Notes: a model not told the origin generated them from the letters alone. Positions 40,959 to 50,171 are shown, counted from the first letter of the stretch. The stretch is 64,000 bases of DNA from Bog-756 sp963769905 (GCA_963769905.1 CAVYNG010000002.1:558001-622000), one strand, 5' to 3'. Translations and numbers: made by a program.

Positions 40959-42160
40959 TAGCGCGGTTTCACTGCGATCGGCAGCGACGCGAAGCCGCGG
41001 ACGTTGATCGAGTGCACGCGCTCGGCGTCCGACTCGTCGATCTCGTAGGTGCGCACCCGCCGGACGAGCTCCTCCAGCGCGACCCGCGACTCGAGCCGGG
41101 CCAGCGGGGCACCCATGCAGAAATGCCGTCCGTTGCCGAAGCTCGCCATCTTCTGCGTGTCGCGGTCGAGGTCGTAGACCTCCGCACGACGAAAGACCCG
41201 TTCGTCGCGGTTTGCCGAGCCGATCAGCAGGAGGACCCGTTGGCCGGGGGCGATCGCGAACCCGCCGGCCTCGACGGGCGTACGGGTGACCCGCACCACC
41301 ATCTGCGTCGAGCTGTCGAAGCGGAGCGTCTCCTCGACCCAATCGGGGATGCGGGCGGGATCGGCGAAGGGCTTCGTGCGCTCGTCGGGGTACCGCCATG
41401 CCCAGTAGACCGCATTCCCGAGCAGTTTGGTGGTGGTCTCGTTGCCGGCGACGACCATCAGGAACAAGAAGGCGATGACCTCGTCGTCGGTCAGGCGGTC
41501 GCCGTCGATCTCGGCGTCGAGGAGTTCCGAAGTCAGGTCCTCGCGCCGGCTGGTGCGCCGCTCGCGGACCATCTCGCCGTAGTACGAGACCAGTTCCAAC
41601 GCGGCCTCCATCCCGGAAGGAGGTACGTCGAAGACCCCCTCGTCGCGGTGGAGCACCAGGTCGGCGAGGCGTCGCAATGCGGCGCGGTCGGCCTTCGGCA
41701 CGCCGACCAGCTCGGAGATCACGTCCATCGGCACGTTGCCGGCGAACTCCGAGATGAACTCGAACGAGCTGCGGTCGAGCGCCGGTTCGAGGTGTTCGAG
41801 AGCGATCTCCCGGATCCTCTCCTCCAAGCGGGCGACTGTGCGGGGGGTGAACCCTTTTCCGACCAACGATCGCATCCGGGTGTGGCGGGGCGGGTCCATC
41901 GCGAGAAAGGACATCACCCGGTGGGCGTGCGGGCCGTAGGCGGACGGCTCGAGCGACACGCCGTTGGCGTTCGAGAACGCGTCGACGTTGCGGAACGCGC
42001 CGATCACGTCCTCGTGGAGGGCGAAGGCCCAGAAGTCGAACTCGTCGTTGCGGTAGACCGGTGCCTCGCGCCGGAGCCGGGCATAGGCGGGATAAGGGTC
42101 CTCGTGGATCTCGTAGGCGTACGGGCTGAACGTCACCGGGTCGTCGACGGCGAGGCTCAC
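40958..42160 (-). CDS. Cytochrome P450, CYP123-like
   Basis: A 400-residue bacterial P450. DPPRHTRMRSLVGKGFTP is the C-helix, VVAGNETTTKLLGNA the I-helix with acid-alcohol pair, EETLRFDSSTQ the ExxR, and FGNGRHFCMGAPLARLE the heme loop. Order P450-SDR-CYP51-ferredoxin is that of M. tuberculosis, where this position is CYP123 (Rv0766c). The substrate is unknown. Overlaps the TetR gene by ATGA. Confidence 0.87.
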   Translation of the reverse strand: MSLAVDDPVTFSPYAYEIHEDPYPAYARLRREAPVYRNDEFDFWAFALHEDVIGAFRNVDAFSNANGVSLEPSAYGPHAHRVMSFLAMDPPRHTRMRSLVGKGFTPRTVARLEERIREIALEHLEPALDRSSFEFISEFAGNVPMDVISELVGVPKADRAALRRLADLVLHRDEGVFDVPPSGMEAALELVSYYGEMVRERRTSRREDLTSELLDAEIDGDRLTDDEVIAFLFLMVVAGNETTTKLLGNAVYWAWRYPDERTKPFADPARIPDWVEETLRFDSSTQMVVRVTRTPVEAGGFAIAPGQRVLLLIGSANRDERVFRRAEVYDLDRDTQKMASFGNGRHFCMGAPLARLESRVALEELVRRVRTYEIDESDAERVHSINVRGFASLPIAVKPR

Positions 42161-42801
42161 CGTGAGCGACCCTTCCCGTTGCCCCTTCCGTTCCCTTTCA
42201 CGTTGCCAGCTGCCGGCGGAGGACCCGCGACGGTCATCAGCCGCGCCGCGTCCGCCACGAAGCCGGGCACCGCGGCGAAGGTCATGTGTCCCATCCCTGC
42301 CATCAGCATGGCCCCGAAGTAGGTGGTGAGCAGGACCGACACCACGTCGGGGTCGCCGTCCGGCCCGACTGCGGCCGCCAGTCGGCGCCGGATGTCCGCA
42401 CCGATGCGGTCACGGAGACCCTTCACGTCGGGATTGGAGCTGAGGAGGGCCTGGGTGCAGGCGGCGACCAGCGCGGGACTGCGACCGATGATCGCGCCGA
42501 GCTCCTCCACCGCCTGGACGATTCGGTCGGCGAGTGGCGCGGAAGGTTCGGTGGCCGACGGCGGCACGGTACGGACGTTCCGCCACAGCAACTCGGCGAG
42601 GAGGTGGTCCTTCGAACTGAAGTAGGTGTACGCGGTCGCCGGCGCGACGCCGGCGCGGCGCGCGACGTTGCGAACCGAGAGCCCGTCGTAACCCGACGCC
42701 TCGACCTCGACCTCGGCCGCGTCCACCAGCTGGTCGACCGCCTCGGCCTGCCGCTCGGTGAGCCAGCGCCTCGGTGCCTCGTATGCCAGACCCTGGACCA
42801 C
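42157..42801 (-). CDS. TetR-family regulator of the P450 operon
   Basis: A 214-residue protein with GTG start. YDGLSVRNVARRAGVAPATAYTYFSSKDHLLAELLWR at about residues 38-74 is the TetR helix-turn-helix; the C-terminal half is the ligand-binding domain and ends in a Gly/Lys/Asn-rich tail. Being inside the operon it probably autoregulates through the dyad at 43552-43567. The M. tuberculosis neighbour Rv0767c is also a regulator-like gene. Confidence 0.88.
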   Translation of the reverse strand: MVQGLAYEAPRRWLTERQAEAVDQLVDAAEVEVEASGYDGLSVRNVARRAGVAPATAYTYFSSKDHLLAELLWRNVRTVPPSATEPSAPLADRIVQAVEELGAIIGRSPALVAACTQALLSSNPDVKGLRDRIGADIRRRLAAAVGPDGDPDVVSVLLTTYFGAMLMAGMGHMTFAAVPGFVADAARLMTVAGPPPAAGNVKGNGRGNGKGRSR

Positions 42802-42803
42802 GC

Positions 42804-43535
42804 TTAGGCCTCACCTGGCAGGTTGCGGCCGGGGACGTGTGGCGTGCCGTCGCGGAGGGGCGGGTACTCGAAGGTCGCAGCGGTGGTCCCTCGGACGATC
42901 TTGGTGATGTCCGGTTCGGGCAGGGTCTCGTTGTCGTCGTCGATGATGACCTCCCACCGGCAGTGGGGGGCACGGTCGGAGGGGACCCTCGGCGGCCGGT
43001 GCACGTGACGGATGTGCGCTTTCGGGTTGACCGCCTGAGCGGTGTAGTCGAAGGTCCCGTCCTCGATGTGGTGGCACATGCCCGTCACCATCTTGTCGCC
43101 CCACGGTTCTGCGTCCATGAGGGCACCGCAGTACGCGAGCTCGAAGAAGCCGTGCTTCTCGTCCACCACCTCGTACCGCACGTCGAGGTAGTGGTGGGGG
43201 AACCCGGGGTCGAGCTGGAGCACCTTGAAGATGTCCTCGACCGTGTCGCCGGTGACGTTCATGATCGCCCGGAGCCGTTCGCCGTAGACGGGGCTCGCCC
43301 CGCGCCACTCTTCGATGGCGAGGCGTTGCATCTCCGCCCCTCCGTGGCTCATGCCGATCGCCCCGCACATGGCGCGATCGAGGATGTGGACGATCTGGGC
43401 GAATTCGCGCACCAGTCGGACGAGCGCGGGCTTGGAGAGGTCCTCGTATCGGAAGTCGGGGCGGAAGTCCCCCGAGTAGTCGGCGAGACCGCCCTTCGCG
43501 CTCGTTCCTCCCTCCGCGGCCTTGGCATCGGTCAT
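42804..43535 (-). CDS. Conserved protein, first gene of the P450 operon
   Basis: A 243-residue soluble protein. A helical N-terminal part (PALVRLVREFAQIVHILDRAMCGAIGMSHGG) leads to an alpha/beta part with HGFFELAYCGALMDAEPWGDKMVTGMCHHIEDGTFDYTA, rich in Cys, His and acidic residues that could bind a metal. Weak resemblance to ATC hydrolase-like folds (L-2-amino-thiazoline-4-carboxylate hydrolase) is only an impression. Leaderless -10 TATAGT lies 8 bases before the ATG. Two bases separate it from the TetR gene. Confidence 0.7.
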   Translation of the reverse strand: MTDAKAAEGGTSAKGGLADYSGDFRPDFRYEDLSKPALVRLVREFAQIVHILDRAMCGAIGMSHGGAEMQRLAIEEWRGASPVYGERLRAIMNVTGDTVEDIFKVLQLDPGFPHHYLDVRYEVVDEKHGFFELAYCGALMDAEPWGDKMVTGMCHHIEDGTFDYTAQAVNPKAHIRHVHRPPRVPSDRAPHCRWEVIIDDDNETLPEPDITKIVRGTTAATFEYPPLRDGTPHVPGRNLPGEA

Positions 43536-43543
43536 GTGTCTGA

Positions 43544-43567
43544 ACTATAGTCTGGACAACTGTCCAG
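43544..43567 (-). promoter_or_regulatory. Promoter and operator of the P450 operon
   Basis: On the minus strand TATAGT (43544-43549) is the -10 box, 8 bases before the ATG at 43535. Just upstream, CTGGACA-AC-TGTCCAG (43552-43567) is a perfect 7-2-7 inverted repeat lying between the -10 and -35 positions. It is the likely operator of the TetR protein encoded in the operon. Confidence 0.7.
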
Positions 43568-43654
43568 GAAAAGCCCCGTGGCGCGCTGCGGGCGAACCGG
43601 CTCCTGTCCGTGCCTTCGCTCGTCGGCCGAACCGGATCAGGGAGGGGAGGCCAG

Positions 43655-44548
43655 GTGCCGACAGGTTCGGGGCCATCGGAGACCGCGACGAAGCCGGTGG
43701 TCGGCGTGATCGGGCTCGGGTCCCTCGGCGACGGAATGGCCCGGAGCGTGCTCCGCGCGGGGCTTCCACTGGTCGTCTGTGACGTCCGGGCCGAGGCGAC
43801 CGAGGGCTACGCCGGGGACGCCGAGGTCGCCGGGTCCGCGACCGAGGTCGCGCGCCGTGCGGAGGCGGTGATCGTGGCGGTGGTCGACGACGAGCAGGTC
43901 CACGCGGTCCTCTCGGGCCCGGAAGGCGGACTCGCCGTGGCCGGACCCGACATGGTGTTCGTCGTGGTGAGCACCATCTCGACCGAGTGCGTCGAGGCGA
44001 TCGGGGCCGAGGCGTCGGCCGCGGGTGTGGCGATCGTCGACTGCGGCGTCTCCGGAGGTCCCGCGGCCGCGGCCAGTGGCGATCTCGTCTGCATGGTCGG
44101 CGGCGACGCCGAGGTGGTCGAGCGAGCGCGGCCGGTGCTCGAGGCCATCGGTTCCCTCACCATCCCCATGGGTCCCTTCGGAGCGGGGCTCGCCGCGAAG
44201 CTCGCCCGCAACCTGGTCCAGTACGGATCGTGGCTCGCCGCCTACGAGGGCCAGGTTCTCGCCGAGGCGGCCGGAATCGAGCTGTCCAAACTCGCCGAGG
44301 CCATCCGGGTGAGCGACACGCGCATCGGAGGCGCGTCGAGGTTGATGTTCCGGACGACGGCAGCGCCGCTGACCGAGAGCGACCCCGAGTTCATCGTCGA
44401 CGCCATGCGGGCCGGGTCGGTCCTCGCGCACAAGGACCTGCGCGCTGCGCTCGAGCTCGCTCGGCGACTCGACGTCGATCTTCCGCTCGCCGCGATGGCC
44501 GAAGCTCGCTGCGACGAGGTCTTCGGGCTCGCACCTCGCGCGACGTGA
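43655..44548 (+). CDS. NAD-binding beta-hydroxyacid dehydrogenase
   Basis: About 297 residues from GTG at 43655 behind GGAGGGGAGG. GVIGLGSLGDGMA is the dinucleotide-binding loop. VDCGVSGGPAAAASGDLVCMVGG is the substrate-binding motif of 3-hydroxyisobutyrate and tartronate semialdehyde reductases. GPFGAGLAAKLARN contains the catalytic Lys. HKDLRAAL is the C-terminal signature. The precise hydroxyacid is not evident. It faces away from the P450 operon and leads a same-strand series of catabolic genes. Confidence 0.87.
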   Translation: MPTGSGPSETATKPVVGVIGLGSLGDGMARSVLRAGLPLVVCDVRAEATEGYAGDAEVAGSATEVARRAEAVIVAVVDDEQVHAVLSGPEGGLAVAGPDMVFVVVSTISTECVEAIGAEASAAGVAIVDCGVSGGPAAAASGDLVCMVGGDAEVVERARPVLEAIGSLTIPMGPFGAGLAAKLARNLVQYGSWLAAYEGQVLAEAAGIELSKLAEAIRVSDTRIGGASRLMFRTTAAPLTESDPEFIVDAMRAGSVLAHKDLRAALELARRLDVDLPLAAMAEARCDEVFGLAPRAT

Positions 44549-44632
44549 GCATGCGGAGGTCGGCCCTGGATCGCCGCGGGCTACGGTCGGTCGCCGGCTC
44601 GACCGCCGGTTCGAGTGAAAGGGTGGCACGCC

Positions 44633-45043
44633 ATGAGTGAGCCCGAAGCGCGCAGCACGTCGGAGGGCGAGGCTGCAGGCGCCGACCCCCGCCGGCAGGG
44701 GATGGCGAAGATGCAGGAGGTCTACGGCTTCTCGGTCGACCCGGACCGGATCCCCGGACCGTACGTCGACTTCACCGTCGACCACCTCTTCGGAGCGGTC
44801 TGGACTCGTCCCGCGCTCGACATCAGGGACCGCCGCCTCATGACCATCGGCGTACTCGCCGCCCTCGGTCTGACCCCGCTCGTCGAGATCCAGTTCCGCT
44901 CCGCGCTCGAGCGGGGCGAGCTCACCGAGGAACAGGTGCGCGAGACCGTGGTGCACCTCACCCACTACATCGGGTGGCCGCTCTCGACGGGGGTGAACGA
45001 GGTGGCCGAGCGGGTGATCGCGAGCCGGCACGAGAGCCGGTGA
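44633..45043 (+). CDS. Carboxymuconolactone decarboxylase-family protein
   Basis: A 136-residue protein. VDFTVDHLFGAVWTRPALDIRDRRLMTIGVLAALG and EQVRETVVHLTHYIGWPLSTGVNEVAE match the CMD/AhpD helical fold. The CxxC of AhpD is absent, so it is more like gamma-carboxymuconolactone decarboxylases. The substrate is unknown. Its stop overlaps the GTG of the SDR gene by 3 bases. Confidence 0.85.
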   Translation: MSEPEARSTSEGEAAGADPRRQGMAKMQEVYGFSVDPDRIPGPYVDFTVDHLFGAVWTRPALDIRDRRLMTIGVLAALGLTPLVEIQFRSALERGELTEEQVRETVVHLTHYIGWPLSTGVNEVAERVIASRHESR

Positions 45044-45837
45044 ACCCACCCACCGGCCAAGAGGCCGACCCCGGTCCGAGCGTGCATTTCGACTTCAGGG
45101 GGAAGGTCGCGATCGTCACCGGCTCCGCCGGCGGCATCGGTCAGGTCTACGCGGAGGCGCTCGCCCGCTCCCGGGCGTCGGTGGTGGTGGCCGACATCGA
45201 TACTGCCGGGGCCGAGAGGGTCGCCGAAGGCATCGAGGCAGCCGGGGGAAAGGCCGAACCGGTCCACGTGGATGTCGCAGACCCTGCATCGGCTGCCGCC
45301 ATGGCGGACGCGGCCACCGTGCGGTTCGGCGGCGTCGACCTGCTGGTCAACAACGCGGCGATCTTCGGGAAGATGCAGCTGGACCTTCTTCTGACGGTGG
45401 ACTGGGAGTACCTGACCCGGTTCCTGTCGGTGAACATGCTCGGCGCGCTCAACGGTGTGCGTGCCTGCTTCCCCTCCATGAAGGCACGTGGCGGTGGTGC
45501 GATCGTCAACCAGTCCTCGACGGCGGCCTATCTCTACGCGGGCTTCTACGGGCTGGCCAAGGCCGGGGTCAACTCCCTCACCCAGCAGCTCGCGCACGAG
45601 CTCGCCGGCTCGAACATCCGGATCAACGCCATCGCGCCGGGACCCATCGAGACCGAAGCCGCCCGCACGGTGGTTCCGGACGCGCTGCTCCGGCCGATCC
45701 TCTCCTCGCTGGCGATCAAACGGGAGGGCCAGCCCTCCGACCTGGTGGGGATGTGCCAGTTCCTCCTCTCGGACGAGGCCTCCTGGATCACCGGGCACGT
45801 GTTCAACGTCGACGGCGGGCAGGTGTTCCGGCCATGA
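45040..45837 (+). CDS. Short-chain dehydrogenase/reductase
   Basis: 265 residues from GTG at 45040. TGSAGGIG binds NAD(P), NNAAIFGKM follows the NNAG motif, and YGLAK carries the catalytic Tyr and Lys. GPIETEAARTVV and the end NVDGGQVFRP are typical of classical SDRs. It is coupled to the CMD gene and precedes an enoyl-CoA hydratase, so a role in degrading a cyclic or branched acid is plausible. Confidence 0.9.
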   Translation: MNPPTGQEADPGPSVHFDFRGKVAIVTGSAGGIGQVYAEALARSRASVVVADIDTAGAERVAEGIEAAGGKAEPVHVDVADPASAAAMADAATVRFGGVDLLVNNAAIFGKMQLDLLLTVDWEYLTRFLSVNMLGALNGVRACFPSMKARGGGAIVNQSSTAAYLYAGFYGLAKAGVNSLTQQLAHELAGSNIRINAIAPGPIETEAARTVVPDALLRPILSSLAIKREGQPSDLVGMCQFLLSDEASWITGHVFNVDGGQVFRP

Positions 45838-45871
45838 GGCGGCCACCGCACGCGGCAGGTCGGCAGCGCCG

Positions 45872-46636
45872 ATGAGCGAGCACCGCATCGTGGTCGAAGA
45901 CGGCGACGGCGTGCGCCTGATCGCCTTCGACCGTCCCGAGATGCGGAACGCGTTCGACGCCGCCATGTACGGAGCGGTCGGGGAGGCACTCTCCGGGGCG
46001 CTCGGCGACGATTCGATCGGCGCTGTCGTCCTCACCGGGCGGGGACCCGCGTTCACCTCCGGGCAAGACCTCCGCGAGATGGCCGCGATCGCGCAAGGGG
46101 AGCTCGGGGAGACCGCGGGATCGGGGTTCCGGGACCTTCTCGAGATCCTCGGTGCCTTCGAAAAGCCGCTGCTCGCCGCAGTCCACGGTGTCGGCGTCGG
46201 GCTCGGGTGCACCCTCCTCGCCCACGTGGACCTCGTTCTCGTCGAGGAGGGGACCCGGCTGCGGGTCCCGTTCGCGGAGCTCGGCGTGCCCCCGGAGGCC
46301 GCGAGCAGCGCCCTGCTGCCGGCCCGGGTCGGGTGGCAGCGTGCCGCGGCCATGCTCCTCGCATCCGAGTGGATCGATGCCGAGCAGGCGGTCGCCGCAG
46401 GGCTCGCGCTCAAGGTGTGCCCGGCCGGAGCCGCGCTCGCCGAGACCATGGAGCTGGCCCGCCGGATCGCCGGGTATCCGGCGCGGGGCACCCGCGAGAT
46501 CAAGCGCCTCATGCTCGCGGCCCGCGCCCCGGCAGTCCGGGCCGCGCGCGAGAGGGAGGAGGCTGCCTACGCTGCGCTCTTCGCCGACCCGGGCGCGAAC
46601 CCCGGTTCCGGGTTGACCGCCTCACTCGGGGGTTGA
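45872..46636 (+). CDS. Enoyl-CoA hydratase/isomerase-family protein
   Basis: A 254-residue crotonase. RPEMRNAFDAAMYGAVGEAL and VVLTGRGPAFTSGQDLREMA form the first oxyanion-hole region. KPLLAAVHGVGVGLGCTLLAHVDLVLV forms the second. PFAELGVPPEAASSALLPARVG includes the Glu at the usual catalytic position. The reaction on a CoA thioester is inferred from the family. Confidence 0.9.
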   Translation: MSEHRIVVEDGDGVRLIAFDRPEMRNAFDAAMYGAVGEALSGALGDDSIGAVVLTGRGPAFTSGQDLREMAAIAQGELGETAGSGFRDLLEILGAFEKPLLAAVHGVGVGLGCTLLAHVDLVLVEEGTRLRVPFAELGVPPEAASSALLPARVGWQRAAAMLLASEWIDAEQAVAAGLALKVCPAGAALAETMELARRIAGYPARGTREIKRLMLAARAPAVRAAREREEAAYAALFADPGANPGSGLTASLGG

Positions 46637-46640
46637 GCCG

Positions 46641-47498
46641 GTGCGGCTCGGCGTCACCGCGTTCCTCTCGGACGAGACGATGGCGCCCGCCGAGCTCGCC
46701 CGCGCGGCGGAAGAGCGGGGTTTCGATTCGCTCTTCTTCCCCGAGCACACCCATCTTCCGGTTCGGGAAGCCACCCCTCCCGCGGTGGTCGAAGGCGTCC
46801 GTCCGGACGACTACCGCCGCAGCCTCGATCCGCTGGTCTCGCTCGCCGCTGCGTCGTCGACCACCAGTCGCATCCGGCTGGGCACCGGGGTGGCGCTCGT
46901 CGCGCAGCACGACCCGATCGTCCTCGCCAAGCAGCTCGCCACCCTCGACCACCTGAGCACCGGGAGGGTGGTGCTCGGCATCGGTTTCGGCTGGAACCGC
47001 GCCGAGGCGGAGGACCACCGGGTGCCGTTTGCCGAGCGGCGCGACGTCGCCCGCGAGCACGTGCTCTGTATGCAGGCGCTGTGGTCCGAGGACGAGGCCG
47101 AGTTCCACGGCCGCTACGTCTCCCTCGAACCCTGTTGGAGCTGGCCGAAGCCGGTCCAGCAGCCGCGGATCACCACCTTGGTCGGTGGAGCTGCGACACC
47201 GGCGGTGTTCGCGGCGGTCGCCGAGTACGCGGACGGATGGATGCCGATCGGAGGGGCGGGGGTCGGGGCGGCCCTCCCCGAGCTCCGCCGCGCGTTCGAG
47301 GCACGCGAGCGCGATCCGGCGTCGGTGCAGGTGGTTCCCTTCGGCACCGTGCCGAACGAGGCGAAACTCGACCACTACCGCGAGATCGGCGTGAGCGAGG
47401 TGGTCCTCCGCGTGCCGACGGGCGACGCGGACCGGATGCGGCGATCGCTCGACGAGCTCGCATCGTTCGTCCCGCGCTTCGACGGCGGCGATGCCTGA
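46641..47498 (+). CDS. LLM-class F420-dependent oxidoreductase (TIGR03619-like)
   Basis: A 285-residue luciferase-like TIM barrel with GTG start. GFDSLFFPEHTHLP, TSRIRLGTGVALVAQHDPIVLAKQLATLDHLS and GRVVLGIGFGWNRAEAEDH are the usual motifs of F420-dependent members. The gap to the preceding crotonase is 4 bases and the end overlaps the thioesterase gene by 8 bases, so the three form an operon. Confidence 0.88.
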   Translation: MRLGVTAFLSDETMAPAELARAAEERGFDSLFFPEHTHLPVREATPPAVVEGVRPDDYRRSLDPLVSLAAASSTTSRIRLGTGVALVAQHDPIVLAKQLATLDHLSTGRVVLGIGFGWNRAEAEDHRVPFAERRDVAREHVLCMQALWSEDEAEFHGRYVSLEPCWSWPKPVQQPRITTLVGGAATPAVFAAVAEYADGWMPIGGAGVGAALPELRRAFEARERDPASVQVVPFGTVPNEAKLDHYREIGVSEVVLRVPTGDADRMRRSLDELASFVPRFDGGDA

Positions 47499-48207
47499 CC
47501 CGCACGAAGCCGGCTCGCCGACCGACCGGCCGTGGAGCGGCGGAGGGCGCGAGGAGCTGGCCGCGGCACTCCGGCGGCTGATGGCGCTCACGGTCACCGC
47601 CATGTCCCCGGCGGAGGCACTGCACGCCGCGGCCGAGCGGGTCGGCTCGATCGCCGACGAGCTCGAGGCTCACGTCCCCGAGCCCGGGCCGGCTCCCGTC
47701 TCGCGGTTCGCCGACCGGTCGACCCCTCCGGACGGTGCGCCGGATCTCGCCGCGGCAATGCCTTTCGACATGGTGATCGGCTCCTGCAACCCGGTGGCGC
47801 CACCGATCGCGATCGAGTTCGAGCCCCCGGTGGCCATCGGCACGGTGACCTTCCCTCCGACCTACGAAGGCGCACCTGGTTGCGTGCACGGAGCCGTGTT
47901 GGCCGGTGCGTTCGACATGATGCTCACCGCGGCGAATGTGATCGCGAACGGCGCCGGCCCGACGGTCAGCCTCACCATCCGGTACCGCAAGCCGACCCTC
48001 GTCGGCGAACCCTCCCGGTTCGAGGCCTGGGTGACCTCGGCCACCGGGCGGCGGACCCGCAGCGAGGGCCGGCTCCTCCAGGGTGGCGTGGTCACCGTCG
48101 AGGCGACGGGCGAGTTCGTCAACATGGCGCGGGTCGACATCCGGAGGATGCACCGACGGGACCACCGGCCGCGGCGCCCGAAGGGTGATGGCGGTAACAC
48201 CGCATGA
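47491..48207 (+). CDS. Hotdog-fold thioesterase
   Basis: A 238-residue protein. PTYEGAPGCVHGAVLAGAFDMMLTAANVIANGAGPTVSLTIRYRKPTLVGEP is the PaaI-like hotdog domain, with HG following the central helix entry as in acyl-CoA thioesterases. About 100 N-terminal residues are helical, with no motif. It would hydrolyse acyl-CoA in the preceding catabolic operon. Confidence 0.85.
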   Translation: MPDPHEAGSPTDRPWSGGGREELAAALRRLMALTVTAMSPAEALHAAAERVGSIADELEAHVPEPGPAPVSRFADRSTPPDGAPDLAAAMPFDMVIGSCNPVAPPIAIEFEPPVAIGTVTFPPTYEGAPGCVHGAVLAGAFDMMLTAANVIANGAGPTVSLTIRYRKPTLVGEPSRFEAWVTSATGRRTRSEGRLLQGGVVTVEATGEFVNMARVDIRRMHRRDHRPRRPKGDGGNTA

Positions 48208-48305
48208 GTCCCGTCCCATTCTCTAGAGTCGTGCGAGGCACGACCGGGGAGGGGTGCCGAGAGAGGCCCGAGCGCGAGCCCGCGGCCCGCAAAGGGGGAG
48301 CATCG

Positions 48306-49613
48306 ATGGGATCGATCCACGATCGAACGGTTCCGGCGCGCTGGCAGCGAGTGATCGCAGCGGCGCTCGGTGCGATTGTCGTCGCGGCCACGATGACCGC
48401 CTGCACGTCGACGACGACGACAGTCACCTCGTCGACCAAGTCGACCGTCCCCCCGTCTGCGTTCAGTGACACCACCGGCATCACTCCGACCAGTGTGTCG
48501 GTGGGCAACGTCTCCACGCTGACAGCCGGCCTCTTCGAAGGCGCGGCAGTCGGCACCAAGGCCTACGCGGCGTACGTGAACTCGCAGGGGGGAATCCACG
48601 GCCGCAAGATGCTCGTCGATAGCTACGACGACACCTTTGCCGGCGCGCCGAACAAACAATTCACACAAGAGGCGATCCAGAAGGACTTCGGCATGGCCGG
48701 GAGCTTCTCCCTGCAGGACAACTTCGGGGGGACCGTGCTCGCGGCCAACCCGCAGGTACCGAACGTCACCGTCTCCCTCGACACCGCGACGGCCGACCTC
48801 CCGAACAGCTTCAGCCCGTCCCCGGCTGCGAACGGGTGGCCGCTCGGGCCGCTGACCTACTTCAAGGACAAATTCCCCGACGCGGTGGCCCACACCGGTT
48901 CGCTCGTCGCCGATCAGCCCTCCGCCATCACCAAGTGGAACGGTGAGCGCGCCGCCATGGAGCACCTCGGTTACCACGTCGTCTACGACCAGCAGTTCGA
49001 CATCACGACGACCGACTTCAACCAGTACGTGATCGCCATGCGCAACGCGGGGGTGAAGATCCTCTTCATCGAGCAGATGCCGCAGAACTATGCAGCCGCG
49101 GTGGTCAAGGCCTTGAACCTCCAGAACTTCCACCCGGTACTCGTCCTCGGTGCGTCGACCTACAGCCAGGAACTGGTGGCCAACGCCGGCGGGGCCGCCG
49201 CCATCGACGGCGCCTACCTCGAGCAGGGGTATGCGCTCTACCTCGGAGAAGACGCCGACTCGATCCCCGCGGTCAACACCTTCCTCAACTGGGTCCAGAA
49301 CGTGTCGCCGGGTTTCAAGCCCGACCTCTTCACACTGTTCGGCTGGCTGTCCGCTGAGCTGTTCGCCGAGGCGCTCCAGTCGGCCGGCGCCAACCCGAGC
49401 CGGGGCTCGATGCTGAAGGCCCTCCGCGGGATCACCTCGTTCAGCGGCGGGAACCTCAGCGGTCCGGTGAACCCGGCCGCGAAGCAGCCGAGCAACTGCT
49501 ACATCATCGGTCACATCGTCGACGGCAAGTTCGAACGGCTCGACACTCCGCCGGTCGACGGTCCGACGCACGGGTACCGCTGCGACCTGCCCTACTACTA
49601 CCTGCCGTCCTAG
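48306..49613 (+). CDS. Branched-chain amino-acid-type ABC substrate-binding lipoprotein
   Basis: About 435 residues from ATG at 48306, which follows AAAGGGGGAG. A basic start and the hydrophobic stretch VIAAALGAIVVAATMTAC form a lipoprotein signal with lipobox Cys. The mature part is a Peripla_BP_6 (LivK-like) fold: YVNSQGGIHGRKMLVDSYDD, TDFNQYVIAMRNAGVKILFIEQMPQNYAAAVVKAL and SRGSMLKALRGITSFSGGNL. No permease or ATPase genes of this transporter are adjacent, so it is an orphan receptor or works with a transporter elsewhere. Confidence 0.87.
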   Translation: MGSIHDRTVPARWQRVIAAALGAIVVAATMTACTSTTTTVTSSTKSTVPPSAFSDTTGITPTSVSVGNVSTLTAGLFEGAAVGTKAYAAYVNSQGGIHGRKMLVDSYDDTFAGAPNKQFTQEAIQKDFGMAGSFSLQDNFGGTVLAANPQVPNVTVSLDTATADLPNSFSPSPAANGWPLGPLTYFKDKFPDAVAHTGSLVADQPSAITKWNGERAAMEHLGYHVVYDQQFDITTTDFNQYVIAMRNAGVKILFIEQMPQNYAAAVVKALNLQNFHPVLVLGASTYSQELVANAGGAAAIDGAYLEQGYALYLGEDADSIPAVNTFLNWVQNVSPGFKPDLFTLFGWLSAELFAEALQSAGANPSRGSMLKALRGITSFSGGNLSGPVNPAAKQPSNCYIIGHIVDGKFERLDTPPVDGPTHGYRCDLPYYYLPS

Positions 49614-49701
49614 CCGACCGGACCGCCAGCCGACCGGGCCGCTCGCCGACCGGGCCGCTCGCCGACCGGACTCCCGGCTCCGCAGGCGCCTCTCCGGGCA
49701 G

Positions 49702-49971
49702 TCAGCCCTCGGTCGGGGAGGCGACCGCCCGCCGCATGAGCCGCGCCTTGCGGTTGGCGGCCTGGTTCTTGTGGATCACGCCCTTGGCTGCCGCCTTGTC
49801 GATGCGCTTGACCGCGAGTCGCAGCTCTTCCTCGCAATCCTCCGCGTCCGACTCGATCGCCACGATCGCCCGCTTGCTCCGAGTGCGAAGCTCGGAGCGG
49901 ACCGACTTGTTGCGCTCGTGGCGCTTGGCGGTCTGCCGGTTGCGCTTGATCTGGCTGCGGATGTTGGCCAC
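49702..49971 (-). CDS. rpsT: 30S ribosomal protein S20
   Basis: 89 residues from GTG at 49971. VANIRSQIKRNRQTAKRHERNKSVRSELRT and AAAKGVIHKNQAANRKARLMRRA are diagnostic for S20, which binds 16S rRNA early in assembly. It is divergent from lepA, a common neighbour. It is monocistronic here, with holA located 18 kb away. Confidence 0.95.
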   Translation of the reverse strand: MANIRSQIKRNRQTAKRHERNKSVRSELRTRSKRAIVAIESDAEDCEEELRLAVKRIDKAAAKGVIHKNQAANRKARLMRRAVASPTEG

Positions 49972-50171
49972 TGGTCCCTGTCCTCGGATGACGTCGGCTC
50001 GGCTGGTTCTACGGTTGCGGCCCGTGCGGTGGCCACCGCCGTGTGGAGACGTGCCCGCACAGCGGATCGCCGTGCATCGGGCCACGCCAGGATAGCAGGG
50101 GTCTCCGCATGGCTCGCAGCCGCTTCGAGGGCGGATGCGCGCCGAGCGAGCTTGGGTACGCTGGGCTGCCC

